DNA of 64,000 bases from DATCBF01 sp964401995. GTDB lineage: Bacteria; Actinomycetota; Thermoleophilia; Solirubrobacterales; 70-9. The stretch is from NCBI GenBank assembly GCA_964401995.1, contig CAYOAP010000008.1, positions 71,059 to 135,058 of the forward strand, read 5' to 3'. Each line of letters starts with the position of its first letter. The stretch's first letter is position 1. Positions 8,441 through 17,829 of the stretch are shown here, piece after piece. Under the pieces are notes generated by a model. It saw only the letters and a list, made by a program, of their open reading frames with translations, made no database searches and was not told where the DNA came from. The position numbers and the translations under genes are program-made.

Positions 8441-8781
8441 GCGACGCGGTCGGCGTGCTTGCTGACCGTCATCCGCCGCAGGGCGAAGCCGACGGAAGTG
8501 AAAGCGACCGCGACCGCGACCAGGGCGATCAGATCCAGGCCGGTGAAAGGAAGGCCGCCGACGACACTGCTCTGCAGCCCCGACGTGTCGGCCGAGGGCG
8601 AGCTCGGGCCGCGGGATTCGCTGACGTGGGTGACGGGGGTGCTGTACTGGGCCGCGGTTGGATCCTGAGCCAGCGCCGGCCCCGCGACAACAAGCGCGAG
8701 CGCCGCGATGGCGCAGGCGACCGCAGCAACTCGGGTGAGCGGCAAGCGGCGGCTGTTGGCGGTTGGATCGGGTTGGTTCAT
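8437..8781 (-). CDS. Small cell-wall-anchored protein with LPFTG sorting signal
   Basis: The 114-aa protein has a signal peptide (residues about 18-38, ending PALAQ), a short Ser/Pro-rich mature region, and a C-terminal sorting signal: LPFTG, a hydrophobic helix (LDLIALVAVAVAFTSVGFAL) and a basic tail (RRMTVSKHADR). This is the classic architecture of a sortase substrate, and the sortase at 2245-2868 is the only sortase in the window. The mature part is too short to be an enzyme; it may be a surface spacer or pilin-like piece. Confidence 0.8.
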   Translation of the reverse strand: MNQPDPTANSRRLPLTRVAAVACAIAALALVVAGPALAQDPTAAQYSTPVTHVSESRGPSSPSADTSGLQSSVVGGLPFTGLDLIALVAVAVAFTSVGFALRRMTVSKHADRVA

Positions 8782-8920
8782 TTGCCCCCGCGTGAGAAAT
8801 CGGCAGCAGGGGCCGAGCGCGCGCGGTCAGATCAGTGTGGCAAACGACCCGCACCCGCACAAGCGGACGAAGGAGATCCTGCAGCCACGCCCTTCGCTTC
8901 ACGCCTGGGAGCAGGCGCTT

Positions 8921-10849
8921 TTAGCCGCCGCTGGGCTTTTCGTCCAGACGTCGCTGCAGAGCCGTGATCCCAGGGTCCTGCGGGTTGAGCTGATGAGCCT
9001 TGTCGGCGGCCACCCGGGCGGCATCCGCGTCCGATTCAGCCAATCCGCTGGCAAGGTAATACTGCGCCGCGTAGTTGTCGGGCTCGCGGTCCACGGCTTC
9101 GCGAAACGTCTTCAAGGCTGCCGGGGCCTCCCCCAGCTTGAGCTCGACCGACCCCTTGGAAAGCAGCGGCCCGGCATCGAGCGGATCGAGCTTGGCCGCT
9201 CTTTCGAAATCAGAGATGGCGGCATGGGGGTCGGCTGTCGACTCGTCATAGGCGCGCTGCGCGTATCGATCCGAGAGGAACAGCGGCACGGTGACGAGCG
9301 CCAGGACTGCCAGCGCCACAACTGCCGGGCGACGCCAGCGGCCACTGCGTGACGCGAAAGGATCGAGCAGTGCAGGCGCAGCGGCGACACCGAGCAGGAA
9401 GATCGCAGGCGCGGTGATGCCCGGATAGTTCCAAAGCCAGTCGAAGGAGCCCTGCACGAACCACTGGGCAGCCCCGGCCAGACATCCGGCGACCAGTCCT
9501 GCCGCGCGCGGGCCGAGGCGCTTCGACTTCCAAGCGGCGAGGGCCGCGCTGAGCAAGAAGGCCAGCAACAAGGCCAGCCCCGGAAAACCCAGCTCGGAGA
9601 ACATCAGCGCCTCCATGCTGTGCGGGTCTTCAGGGCCCTCGTCGCTGAGCCGGTGCTCGAGATAGACGACCTGAAATGCGCCGCCGCCCCCTCCCAGCAA
9701 CGGGTGATCGTTGCCCTCGTCGATCGCGACCCGCCAGAAATCATGGCGGTTTGACCCGACATTGGCGCCGTAGCGGATGCCCTGGCCATGGAGATCGGGG
9801 TATCCGACCCGGTTGAACTCCTTCACGCGCTGATCGACGAAGCCAACCGGCCCACCATGCCTGGAGACAAAGAGCGAGCCTCCAATCAAGACCACGAGCA
9901 GGGCCGTGACAGCGGCGATCCGACCAATCGAGGAGATGGTCCGCTCGCGGAGCCATAGACGGGGGGCGATCCCGCCCAAGGCCAGGCTCGAGACCAGGAG
10001 CGAGACCACGCCCGTAATCCCGATCGCCTTCGCCGAGCTGCGCAGCAAGGGGATCACCGCCGCATCCGCGCTTCCGTGCCGGTAGACGTCGAGCAGGGTC
10101 GGAATCGCGAGCAGGGCCGGCAGCACCATCAGGCCCAACATCACTGCCGCTCGGAGTCGGTTCGAAGTCAGGATCAGATAGACGAGCAGGGCCAGGGCCA
10201 CCCCCGGCACCGAGCCACGGCTCTGAGCCAGAAACGTCAGCTCGATCAGAATCGTCCCGGCGCCGATGGCCAGCGCCCGCAGCTCCCAGCGCCAATCGGT
10301 CTCGACCGCGAGCGCCAGGACCGACCAGAGGCAAATCATGAAAAAGGCGGCGTTGGCGTTGCGATAGCCGATCGGAAACCGCAGGGTCGCGTCTTCGTGC
10401 AGGTACCAGGTCACATCGGCGCCGGTTGCGAGCACGATGACCGTTGCGATCGCGACCAGAGTCCCGGCAATTGCCAGTGGCGTCAGCGCCAGCAGCATCC
10501 GCGCCGCCAGGAGGTTGGTGATCCAGATCCCAAGGCCGAAGACCGCCGCGTAGAGAAAAATGTGCTCGGCGTATTTGACGGCAGCCGCCGGGGTCGGAGA
10601 CCACAGGGCCGAGAGCAGCATCCAAGCCGCAAGGGCGACAAGGGCCAAAAGAGCCACCCGCGCCGGCCCCCTCAGCCGCGCCGCAAGAGGCGCGAGCGCG
10701 ACCACCATCGCCAGCAGGCCGAAAACGACAAACGCCCCGGGATAGAAGACGGGGCCAAAGTAAGCGCCCTGCTTCCAGGCCCACCAGCCGATCAACGTGG
10801 TGACGGCGACCAGCAGCAGCGCCGCGATCCGGATGCGCGGGTCCGTCAT
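8921..10849 (-). CDS. O-antigen ligase/polymerase-like membrane protein with C-terminal TPRs
   Basis: The ATG at 10849 (MTDPRIRIAALL) gives 642 aa. About twelve hydrophobic helices cover residues 8-520, with the Wzy_C-type large periplasmic loop around residues 330-410 (GANVGSNRHDFWRVAIDEGNDH, HPLLGGGGGAF). The last ~110 residues form two to three tetratricopeptide-like helix pairs (AISDFERAAKLDPLDAGPLL, ALKTFREAVDREPDNYAAQY). The family joins or polymerises lipid-linked glycan units outside the membrane. It is divergent from the Wzz/kinase gene and probably handles one product of this exopolysaccharide locus. Confidence 0.85.
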   Translation of the reverse strand: MTDPRIRIAALLLVAVTTLIGWWAWKQGAYFGPVFYPGAFVVFGLLAMVVALAPLAARLRGPARVALLALVALAAWMLLSALWSPTPAAAVKYAEHIFLYAAVFGLGIWITNLLAARMLLALTPLAIAGTLVAIATVIVLATGADVTWYLHEDATLRFPIGYRNANAAFFMICLWSVLALAVETDWRWELRALAIGAGTILIELTFLAQSRGSVPGVALALLVYLILTSNRLRAAVMLGLMVLPALLAIPTLLDVYRHGSADAAVIPLLRSSAKAIGITGVVSLLVSSLALGGIAPRLWLRERTISSIGRIAAVTALLVVLIGGSLFVSRHGGPVGFVDQRVKEFNRVGYPDLHGQGIRYGANVGSNRHDFWRVAIDEGNDHPLLGGGGGAFQVVYLEHRLSDEGPEDPHSMEALMFSELGFPGLALLLAFLLSAALAAWKSKRLGPRAAGLVAGCLAGAAQWFVQGSFDWLWNYPGITAPAIFLLGVAAAPALLDPFASRSGRWRRPAVVALAVLALVTVPLFLSDRYAQRAYDESTADPHAAISDFERAAKLDPLDAGPLLSKGSVELKLGEAPAALKTFREAVDREPDNYAAQYYLASGLAESDADAARVAADKAHQLNPQDPGITALQRRLDEKPSGG

Positions 10850-10941
10850 CCCCCGCCACGCTAGCGAACGGTTGCGACGACCCTGACTGTCAGAATGGCG
10901 CAGCGCAGGATGATCGGCCTGTGCCACGAAGGAGATTTGCC

Positions 10942-12525
10942 GTGGCAAACCCCCCCGACCCCTCATCCACCGACTGGCTTCGCCCCCCCGAGGAGCAGGA
11001 GGGTCTAAAGCGTTATGTGGAGACCTTTCGCGAGCGGATCTGGCTGATCATCCTGATCACGGCGATCACGACCGGCATCGCGGTTCTCTACGTCTCCACC
11101 GCGACAAAGACTTACCAGGCCGAGGCCGACCTCCTGATCACCCCGGTGACCGGCACCGACCCGGTCCTGGCGAGCCTGGGCCTGATCGGCGGCTCGGCAG
11201 AACCAACACGCGACGTTGAGACCGCTTCGCGGCTGGTCACCAACAACGAAGTCGGCGAAGCGGTCAAGAAATCGCTTCACTCCCCCCTCAGCGGCGAGGC
11301 CCTGCTGGCAAAAGTGAGCGCGGTTCCCGTCGCCCAGAGCAACTTCGTCGCCGTCACCGCCACCGAAACGTCCCCGGTCGAAGCAAAACGGCTCGCCGAC
11401 GCATTTGCCGCCGAAGCGGTTACAACGAGGACGAACAGCCTGCACGAACAGATCGAACAGCAGCTGCCTGTGCTCGAAGCCCAGCTGGCAGCCAACGGCG
11501 ACTCAACCGTCGGCGAAGCTTCGATCGCCGATCAGATCGCCCAGCTCCAGCTCCTCACTAGCGCCCCGACCCCAGACATGAGGGTGCAGACGCTCGCCAC
11601 GGTCCCAACCACCCAGGCTTCGCCGCGTCCGGTGCTGAGCGTCGTCGCGGGGATCATGGCCGGCGCGATCCTCGGCGTCGTCGCGGCATTCGGGGCGCAG
11701 GTGCTCGACCCACGCCTGCGTCGCGAGTCTCAGCTCCGCCGCCTCTACCGGCTCCCGATCCTCGGCCGCATCCCAAAGGAGTCGCGCACCGAAGAGAAAC
11801 CGCTTTCGCCCCGCCGGCTCTCACCCGTCACCAGTGAGGCTTACAGGACGCTGCGCGCGACCCTGACCGCAACCGCAAGCAGGGACGAGGCCGGGCGAGT
11901 GGTCCTGATCACGGGCTCCGCTCCATCCGAGGGCAAGACGACGACCGCCGTCAACCTGGCGGTCTCCCTGGCGCTCTCGGGCAAACGGGTGATCCTGATC
12001 GAGTCCGACCTGCGGCGGCCGGTCCTCGGCGCCACCCTTCAGGTCCAGCCCACACATGGCGGCGTCGTCGGCGTCCTGATCGAGAACATCAGCCTTGCCG
12101 ATGCCCTCACTCCCACCGATCTCTACGGGCCGAACCTGCAGCTTCTCCTGGCCGACTACGAGGGCGGGTGGATCGCCGAGCTGTTCTCGATCCCGGCCGC
12201 CGAGCGCCTGATCGAGGACGCGAGGCAGATGGCGGACTACGTGATCATCGACAGCCCTCCTCTCAACGAGGTCGTCGACGCCCTTCCCCTGGCCCGCCTC
12301 GCAGATGCGGTCCTGGTCGTGGTCAAGCTCGGGACGACCAAGCTCGACAAGCTCGGGCAGCTCGGAGAGCTCTTGGCCGAGAACGGAGTGCGGCCGGCCG
12401 GCTTTGCCGTGGTCGGGGTCCCACGTCCAAGCCGAGGCGAGTACCACTACTACGCCACCGCCTTTGACGCCACGAACGCGGGTGGAGGCAAGCGGCAGCT
12501 GCTGGGCTCTCGCCGCCGCTCCTAG
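10942..12525 (+). CDS. Polysaccharide chain-length regulator with tyrosine-kinase-like ATPase domain
   Basis: The GTG at 10942 is chosen because AAGGAG lies seven bases upstream, giving 527 aa. A Wzz-type domain has helices near residues 33-53 and 233-253 around an extracellular segment. A CapB/BY-kinase domain follows, with Walker A GSAPSEGKTT (about 325-334), Walker A' VILIESDLRRP and Walker B YVIIDSPP. The tail contains YHYY, a short possible phosphorylation cluster. The family controls chain length and export of exopolysaccharide by cyclic autophosphorylation. It begins a plus-strand run of four genes with 12536, 13951 and 15491. Confidence 0.92.
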   Translation: MANPPDPSSTDWLRPPEEQEGLKRYVETFRERIWLIILITAITTGIAVLYVSTATKTYQAEADLLITPVTGTDPVLASLGLIGGSAEPTRDVETASRLVTNNEVGEAVKKSLHSPLSGEALLAKVSAVPVAQSNFVAVTATETSPVEAKRLADAFAAEAVTTRTNSLHEQIEQQLPVLEAQLAANGDSTVGEASIADQIAQLQLLTSAPTPDMRVQTLATVPTTQASPRPVLSVVAGIMAGAILGVVAAFGAQVLDPRLRRESQLRRLYRLPILGRIPKESRTEEKPLSPRRLSPVTSEAYRTLRATLTATASRDEAGRVVLITGSAPSEGKTTTAVNLAVSLALSGKRVILIESDLRRPVLGATLQVQPTHGGVVGVLIENISLADALTPTDLYGPNLQLLLADYEGGWIAELFSIPAAERLIEDARQMADYVIIDSPPLNEVVDALPLARLADAVLVVVKLGTTKLDKLGQLGELLAENGVRPAGFAVVGVPRPSRGEYHYYATAFDATNAGGGKRQLLGSRRRS

Positions 12526-12535
12526 GCGGGACGAG

Positions 12536-13954
12536 ATGGCGGCCCGCTTCAATCCAGCTGTCGCAATCTGGATCGCCGGCCTCGCCCTGTTCGCGGCGCT
12601 GGTTGGATTCCTGGCGGCGACCGAACCTAAGCTGGCGATCGCGGCGGCGATCGCGGCGGCCTTCGTCCTGATCGTCTTTGTCGACCTCGCCGCAGGCCTG
12701 GCGATCTTTGGCTTTTTCAGCTTCCTCGAACTGCTGCAGCTGGGCTCGGCCGTCAGCGTCGGCAAGCTGGGTGGCGTCCTGCTCGGGATTGGCTGGCTCG
12801 CATTCGTGCTGACCAGGGAAGACGCGAAAAGCGACTTCCTCTCCGCGTATCCCGGGGTGTCGGTCCTCTTGGGGCTGTTCCTCGGCTGGGTGGCGCTGAG
12901 CTCGCTCTGGGCAGAAAGCTCCGGAGCGGTCACCAGCTCGCTATGGCGCTATGCCCTCAACGCGATCCTGTTTCTGATCGTCTTCTCCGCGGTCCGGACC
13001 CGCCGCCAGGCGGTGATGGTGATCGGCGGCTTCCTGGCGGGCGCCACCGCAGCCGGGATCTACGGCCTCCTGTTCGCCAGCGCTGTGGTGCCAATCGGCT
13101 CCGCCGGCCGCCTCACCGGCACCAACCTAGACCCCAACGAACTGGCCTCGGTCCTGGTCGCCGGCATGGCGCTTTCGGTCGGCTTCGCAGCCAACGTCAA
13201 GGATCCAGGCTTACGCCTGGCGGCAGTTTCGGCCGGCGGCTTCTGCTTCCTCGCGGCGACCCTGACCGGCTCCCGTGGCGGCCTCGTGGCGATCACCTGC
13301 ATGATCATCGGCGCAGTTATCTTCGGCGGCCGGTGGCGAGCCCAGCTTGCCGTGGGAGGCGTGGTCATCGCCCTGCTGGGAGCCTTCTACATCACCTCGC
13401 TGGCGCCGGCGCCGGTGCGCGAAAGGATCACCCAGACGGCGGGTGAGTCGACACAGCAGGAGGGGCGCACGACACTCTGGGAGGTCGCCGGGCGGATGAT
13501 CCGCGCGCACCCGATCAACGGCGTCGGGGCGGGAAACTTCCAGAATTCCTCGAGGCACTACGTGCTGCAGCCGGGAACGCTTGCCCGCAGCGATGAAGTC
13601 TTCACGGGCGAAAAGGTCACCCACAACACCTACCTGCAGACCGCCGCCGAGCTGGGCCTCGTCGGCTTCGGCCTGTTCATAGCGATCATCGCCTTCTCCT
13701 TCGCCTGCCTGGTGCGCGCCGCGGGGCGTTTCCGCGATTGCCTCGACGTTCGCGGCGAGGCACTGGCCCGCAGCATGATCGTTGCGATGATCGGCCTGCT
13801 CGTCGCCGACTTCTTCATCTCCGAGATGTTCAGCAAGCAGCTCTGGCTGATGCTGGGCGTCGGCCCAGCGCTGCTCGGAATCGCGGAGAGGACCGCGCGG
13901 GAGGCTCGCGCCCCAGAAGCCGCGGCCGTCACCGCCCGATCCGGCCGAGCGTGA
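12536..13954 (+). CDS. O-antigen ligase/polymerase-like membrane protein
   Basis: The ATG at 12536 lies ten bases after the kinase stop and gives 472 aa with about 11-12 membrane helices. The Wzy_C signature region is present: RLTGTNLDPNELA, GSRGG, and the extracellular loop GRTTLWEVAGRMIRAHPING with GAGNF. It is a second polymerase/ligase candidate besides 8921-10849, lacks TPRs, and is in an operon with the chain-length regulator and flippase, so it is the better candidate for the Wzy polymerase of this pathway. Its stop overlaps the next start in GTGA. Confidence 0.87.
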   Translation: MAARFNPAVAIWIAGLALFAALVGFLAATEPKLAIAAAIAAAFVLIVFVDLAAGLAIFGFFSFLELLQLGSAVSVGKLGGVLLGIGWLAFVLTREDAKSDFLSAYPGVSVLLGLFLGWVALSSLWAESSGAVTSSLWRYALNAILFLIVFSAVRTRRQAVMVIGGFLAGATAAGIYGLLFASAVVPIGSAGRLTGTNLDPNELASVLVAGMALSVGFAANVKDPGLRLAAVSAGGFCFLAATLTGSRGGLVAITCMIIGAVIFGGRWRAQLAVGGVVIALLGAFYITSLAPAPVRERITQTAGESTQQEGRTTLWEVAGRMIRAHPINGVGAGNFQNSSRHYVLQPGTLARSDEVFTGEKVTHNTYLQTAAELGLVGFGLFIAIIAFSFACLVRAAGRFRDCLDVRGEALARSMIVAMIGLLVADFFISEMFSKQLWLMLGVGPALLGIAERTAREARAPEAAAVTARSGRA

Positions 13955-15477
13955 CCGCCCCGGACCTAGAGCCGCCCCTGGAACCGGACGCGGAGCCCGC
14001 GGAGCTGACCGGGACCGTGATGCGGGGCGCCGGATTCGCCAGCGGCGGCTACATCGCCACCCAGATCCTCTCCCTGGGAATCTTTGCCGCCCTGGCCCGC
14101 CTCGCCTCCCCGGCCGACTTCGGCGATCTCGCCGCGGGGACGCTGCTGGTCAACGTCGGCTTGCTGTTCACCGAGTCCGGGATGCTGGCGGCGTTGATCC
14201 ACCGCAAGGATCGGCTCGACGAGGCGGCGAGCACCGCCACCGTGGCCACCTTCCTGGGTGGCCTGGGCATGGCGCTGGCAGCCCTTGCCGCAAGCCCTCT
14301 GATCGGAGCTCTCTTTCACAGCTCACGGGTGGGCCAGGTTGCGGCGGCCAGCTCAGGGCTGCTCCTCATTCGCTCTCTGGTGATCGTCCCCGAGGCCCTT
14401 CTGCAGCGCCGATTCTCATTCCTTCGCCGAGTCGTGATCGAACCGGGCGGAGTCGCCGCCTTCGGCATCGCCGCCGTCGTTCTGACGGCGAACGGGCTCG
14501 GCGTCTGGGGGCTGCTTCTCGCCTACTACGCCTCGGCCCTTGGCGAGGCGATCCTCTCCTGGGCGCTGCTGCGCTGGCGGCCGAAGCGGCGGGACGTTTC
14601 GATGGCGATGTGGCGAGAGCTGGTCCGCTACGGCCGCTGGGGCATTGCTACCAGCGCCCTGCAGAGCGCCGAACAGCAGGTGCCGGTGCTGCTCCTCGGC
14701 CGCTTCTCGGGGGCGGCGCAGCTCGGGCAGTACCGCTACGCGGCCCGCATGGAGTCCACCGCGGGGGCGGTCGTCGTGCATTCGGCCGCATATGTCCTCT
14801 TCCCGGCGCTTGCCCGCATCACCAACGACCGCGACAGGCTTCGCGCCGCCTGCCATCGCTCGATTCGAGCGATGGCGATGATCGGCTTTCCGATGGGATT
14901 GATCCTCGTCCCGCTTGGCGTTCCCGCCGCCGTGGTCGCTTTTGGAGAGATCTGGAAGAGCGCCGGATACGCCGCGATGGCGCTGGCGGGGATCGCGGCC
15001 AGCGGCACGATGATCTCCTTCGCCTCCGAGGTCCTGAAGGCGGATGGACGGCCCGACCGGCTGACCCGGGTGCGAGGGGTGAGCCTGATCGCGTCAATCG
15101 TGTTCATGATCGCCCTGCTCCCCTTCGACCTCGTCGGTGTCTGCGCGGGGCTCACGATCGGCGCCACGATCGGCGCCGGCTACGCGCTGGTGATCGTCGG
15201 CCGGCAGTTGGAGATCGCCCCCTGGGCGCTGGTGCGCGAGATCCTGCCCTCGGCGATCGCAGCGATCGCCATGGCTGCTGTGCTCACCCCGATCGAGTTC
15301 CTGCTGATCCAGGCAAGCACGCACGGAACCATCATCGGCCTGGTGCTGCTGGCCTTCGAGGCGCTGCTCGGCGCCGGGATCTATCTGCTCACCCTGCGGC
15401 TGGCCTCGCGCGGGCAGTTCACAGAGCTGACTGCGCTGATCCGGCGCCTGACCTCGCGCCGAGGCGCGCCAAGCTAG
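13951..15477 (+). CDS. Polysaccharide flippase (Wzx/MOP family)
   Basis: The GTG at 13951 overlaps the previous stop (GTGA) and gives 508 aa. The protein starts with an acidic/Pro tail, then has about 12-14 hydrophobic helices in the pattern of the polysaccharide transporter family (GAGFASGGYIATQILSLGIF near the start; RYAARMESTAGAVV mid-protein). It would flip undecaprenyl-linked oligosaccharides across the membrane for the adjacent Wzy-like enzyme. Confidence 0.88.
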   Translation: MTAPDLEPPLEPDAEPAELTGTVMRGAGFASGGYIATQILSLGIFAALARLASPADFGDLAAGTLLVNVGLLFTESGMLAALIHRKDRLDEAASTATVATFLGGLGMALAALAASPLIGALFHSSRVGQVAAASSGLLLIRSLVIVPEALLQRRFSFLRRVVIEPGGVAAFGIAAVVLTANGLGVWGLLLAYYASALGEAILSWALLRWRPKRRDVSMAMWRELVRYGRWGIATSALQSAEQQVPVLLLGRFSGAAQLGQYRYAARMESTAGAVVVHSAAYVLFPALARITNDRDRLRAACHRSIRAMAMIGFPMGLILVPLGVPAAVVAFGEIWKSAGYAAMALAGIAASGTMISFASEVLKADGRPDRLTRVRGVSLIASIVFMIALLPFDLVGVCAGLTIGATIGAGYALVIVGRQLEIAPWALVREILPSAIAAIAMAAVLTPIEFLLIQASTHGTIIGLVLLAFEALLGAGIYLLTLRLASRGQFTELTALIRRLTSRRGAPS

Positions 15478-15490
15478 ACAATCTCGATCG

Positions 15491-16441
15491 ATGGCCTCCC
15501 CCACCTTCAGCGCAGTGCTTGGCGCCCACAACGAGGAGGACTGGGTCGCATCGGCAATCCGCTCGGTCCTCTCGCAGACGCGCGAGGACTTCGAGCTGAT
15601 CGTCGTCGACGACGGCTCTACCGATGCGACCATCGATGTGGTCAGGGAGTTTGATTCCGATCCCAGGGTGCGATTGATCAGCCAGGAGAACCGCGGCCTG
15701 GCCGGGGCGTTGAACACGGGCATCGCAGCCGGCAGCGCCCCGTACGTATCGCTGATCGATGCCGACGACCTCTGGATGCCGACCTACCTCGAGGAGATGG
15801 GGCGCGTCCTTGACGAGGATCCGGGCGCCGGCTTCGCCTATACCGACGCTTGGTGCCTGGATCACAACCGTGGCCGCTTCTGGCGCATCAGCTCGAATGC
15901 CCGCATGGGTGAGCCCGACCCACCGCCGGTCGATCCGGAGGAGTTCCTCAGCCTCTTGCTCGAGCGCAACTTCGTCTTTGGCTTGGCGACCATTCGCCGC
16001 GCCGCGCTGCAGGAGATGGGCGGCTTCAACGGCGCCCTGAGGGCAGGCGAGGACTACGAGCTATGGATGAGGTTGCTCAGCCATGGCTACCGCGCTGCCC
16101 GAGCCCCGGGGCGGCTGGCGATCGTGCGGGACCGAAGCGGAGCGCTGCACACGGACGACCGAGCGATGCTGGCGCACCTTCGCGACGTCTATCGGGTCGT
16201 CGTCGACGATCTCGAGACTTCCGATCGGATCACGGCGATCGCCCGACGCCGTGTGGAGGAAATCGAAGGCGAGTACCGGGCACTGGACACCGGCGCCTCG
16301 GGCCAGGCCCGCAAAGCGCTTCGTCGCCAGCTCGGCTCGCTCTACAAGGCGACCCTGGGCAGGAGCTTCTGGTACCCCGGCACGCCGCCGGAGGTGGCCA
16401 ACGCGTTCCCCGAACTCGCGGAGCTCGGCAAGCGGCGCTAG
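15491..16441 (+). CDS. Family 2 glycosyltransferase
   Basis: The 316-aa protein has the GT-A fold signatures: FSAVLGAHNEEDWVASAIRS at the N-terminus, ELIVVDDGSTD, NRGLAGALNTGI, and the DxD-type LIDADDLW around residue 95, followed by GEDYELWMRL. It should transfer a nucleotide-activated sugar to a lipid-linked acceptor on the cytoplasmic side. It ends the plus-strand polymer operon and converges with the beta-helix gene, the stops two bases apart. Confidence 0.92.
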   Translation: MASPTFSAVLGAHNEEDWVASAIRSVLSQTREDFELIVVDDGSTDATIDVVREFDSDPRVRLISQENRGLAGALNTGIAAGSAPYVSLIDADDLWMPTYLEEMGRVLDEDPGAGFAYTDAWCLDHNRGRFWRISSNARMGEPDPPPVDPEEFLSLLLERNFVFGLATIRRAALQEMGGFNGALRAGEDYELWMRLLSHGYRAARAPGRLAIVRDRSGALHTDDRAMLAHLRDVYRVVVDDLETSDRITAIARRRVEEIEGEYRALDTGASGQARKALRRQLGSLYKATLGRSFWYPGTPPEVANAFPELAELGKRR

Positions 16442-16443
16442 CG

Positions 16444-17745
16444 CTAGCCGGCGACCTGAATCGCCACCGGGCGCGAGCTGCCGACGCTCGCCATCTTGGC
16501 GCGAAGGTGGACCCGAGGCGTCTGCAGGCCCCGGCGCAAGTGCTTGCGCAGCTTGAACTTGCCGCTTGGGTCGACATGGGCGCTGGCGAACTTCTTCCAG
16601 CGCTTGTCCTTCAAGATCTGGATCGTGACGTGCCCGTGCTTGGCTGCCGTGACGGAGCCGTGCACTGCCACCGGCGCGCCGGAGCTGACTCGGTTGGCAA
16701 CCGGCTGCAGGGTGATGGCCACTGGTGCCGGCGAGGCCGAGCAGCTGCTTGCACCGCTGGTGCTGAAGTTGTTGGCGGCAGCGTTCACGAAGTGAGGGTC
16801 GGCGACGGTGTTGCCCACAACTTTGAGGCCGGGGCCGGCTTCCGCGGCGGACATGATCCCGCCGTTTTCGGAATAACCGCTCTGTCCCGAGCTGCCGGTC
16901 CAGACGCAGTTGTCGCGGACCACGTTGCCAGTTCCGTAGAGATTGCTGGTTTCGATGTTCCAGCGGATCTTGGAGTTGCTGATCACGTTGTCGCGGACCA
17001 CGTTGTCCGACGATGCCTCGGAGACGATGACGCCCTCGCCGTTGCCGTCGATCACATTTCCGTACACCTGCGCCCCATGGGATTCGGGGTAGAGCTGGAC
17101 CCCGCGATCGGCGTTGTCGTAGATCCAGTTGTTGCGGATGATCGTTTCGTTCGCGCGGCTGACGTAGATGCCGTGGTCCTGGTTTCCCGAGGGCAGCTTG
17201 CCGCAATCGTGGATATGGCTGTTCTCGATCACCGTGCGAGTAGCCGGCGGATCGCTGGGGTCAGCCGACCCGATCACGAAGCAGATCTCGGTGTGGTTGT
17301 TGGTCACGTCGTCGTTGTCGAAGGTCGTTTCGTTGGCGAAGACAAAGGGGCCAATGTCACTGGCGCCCTGGCTGTCGAGGTTGAGGTCGCTGACGGTGAC
17401 CTGGTTGGCGCCGACTTCAACCTTGATCGTGCCCTGCAAGGTGGCTCGTTCGCCCGGGTAGCTGGTCAAGGTCACGTTGCTCTGGCTGATGTCGATCTCG
17501 TCGAAGGCAAAGGTGCCGGATCGGAAGCACCCGGTTTCTCCAGGGGCGAGGTTTTCGGCCAGGTGCTGAGCGCTCAGCCAGGGCGATTCCGCGGACCCGG
17601 CATTTGCATCGCTGCCCGCAGGAGAGGCGACCTTGTCGCAGTTGACAGCAGCGCTGGAGTGGCCGATCGGAAGCAGGGCCCAAGCGGAGACCGCAAGCGC
17701 CACCGCCAGCAGCGCCACCCTCACGTTTTTTCCGATCGCCTTCAT
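16444..17745 (-). CDS. Secreted right-handed beta-helix protein
   Basis: The 433-aa protein has a signal peptide (MKAIGKNVRVALLAVALAVS, cleavage after SSA) and a parallel beta-helix covering about residues 60-320. The stretch DCGKLPSGNQDHGIYVSRAN / YDNADRGVQLYPESHG is nearly the same as in the protein at 2969-5386. The last ~90 residues are a basic beta-sandwich-like domain (ITLQPVANRVSSGAPVAVHG, KHLRRGLQTPRVHLRAK) in place of propeller repeats. The fold suggests binding or lytic processing of an extracellular polymer. No catalytic residues can be named. Confidence 0.83.
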   Translation of the reverse strand: MKAIGKNVRVALLAVALAVSAWALLPIGHSSAAVNCDKVASPAGSDANAGSAESPWLSAQHLAENLAPGETGCFRSGTFAFDEIDISQSNVTLTSYPGERATLQGTIKVEVGANQVTVSDLNLDSQGASDIGPFVFANETTFDNDDVTNNHTEICFVIGSADPSDPPATRTVIENSHIHDCGKLPSGNQDHGIYVSRANETIIRNNWIYDNADRGVQLYPESHGAQVYGNVIDGNGEGVIVSEASSDNVVRDNVISNSKIRWNIETSNLYGTGNVVRDNCVWTGSSGQSGYSENGGIMSAAEAGPGLKVVGNTVADPHFVNAAANNFSTSGASSCSASPAPVAITLQPVANRVSSGAPVAVHGSVTAAKHGHVTIQILKDKRWKKFASAHVDPSGKFKLRKHLRRGLQTPRVHLRAKMASVGSSRPVAIQVAG

Positions 17746-17829
17746 CGAAAGGCTTGATCGGAGGTTTGGCGACTGCCCTCACCTTGCCGTGCGCATACTG
17801 GACGTTTGTTCTAGGCCGAGTCTGGCCGA

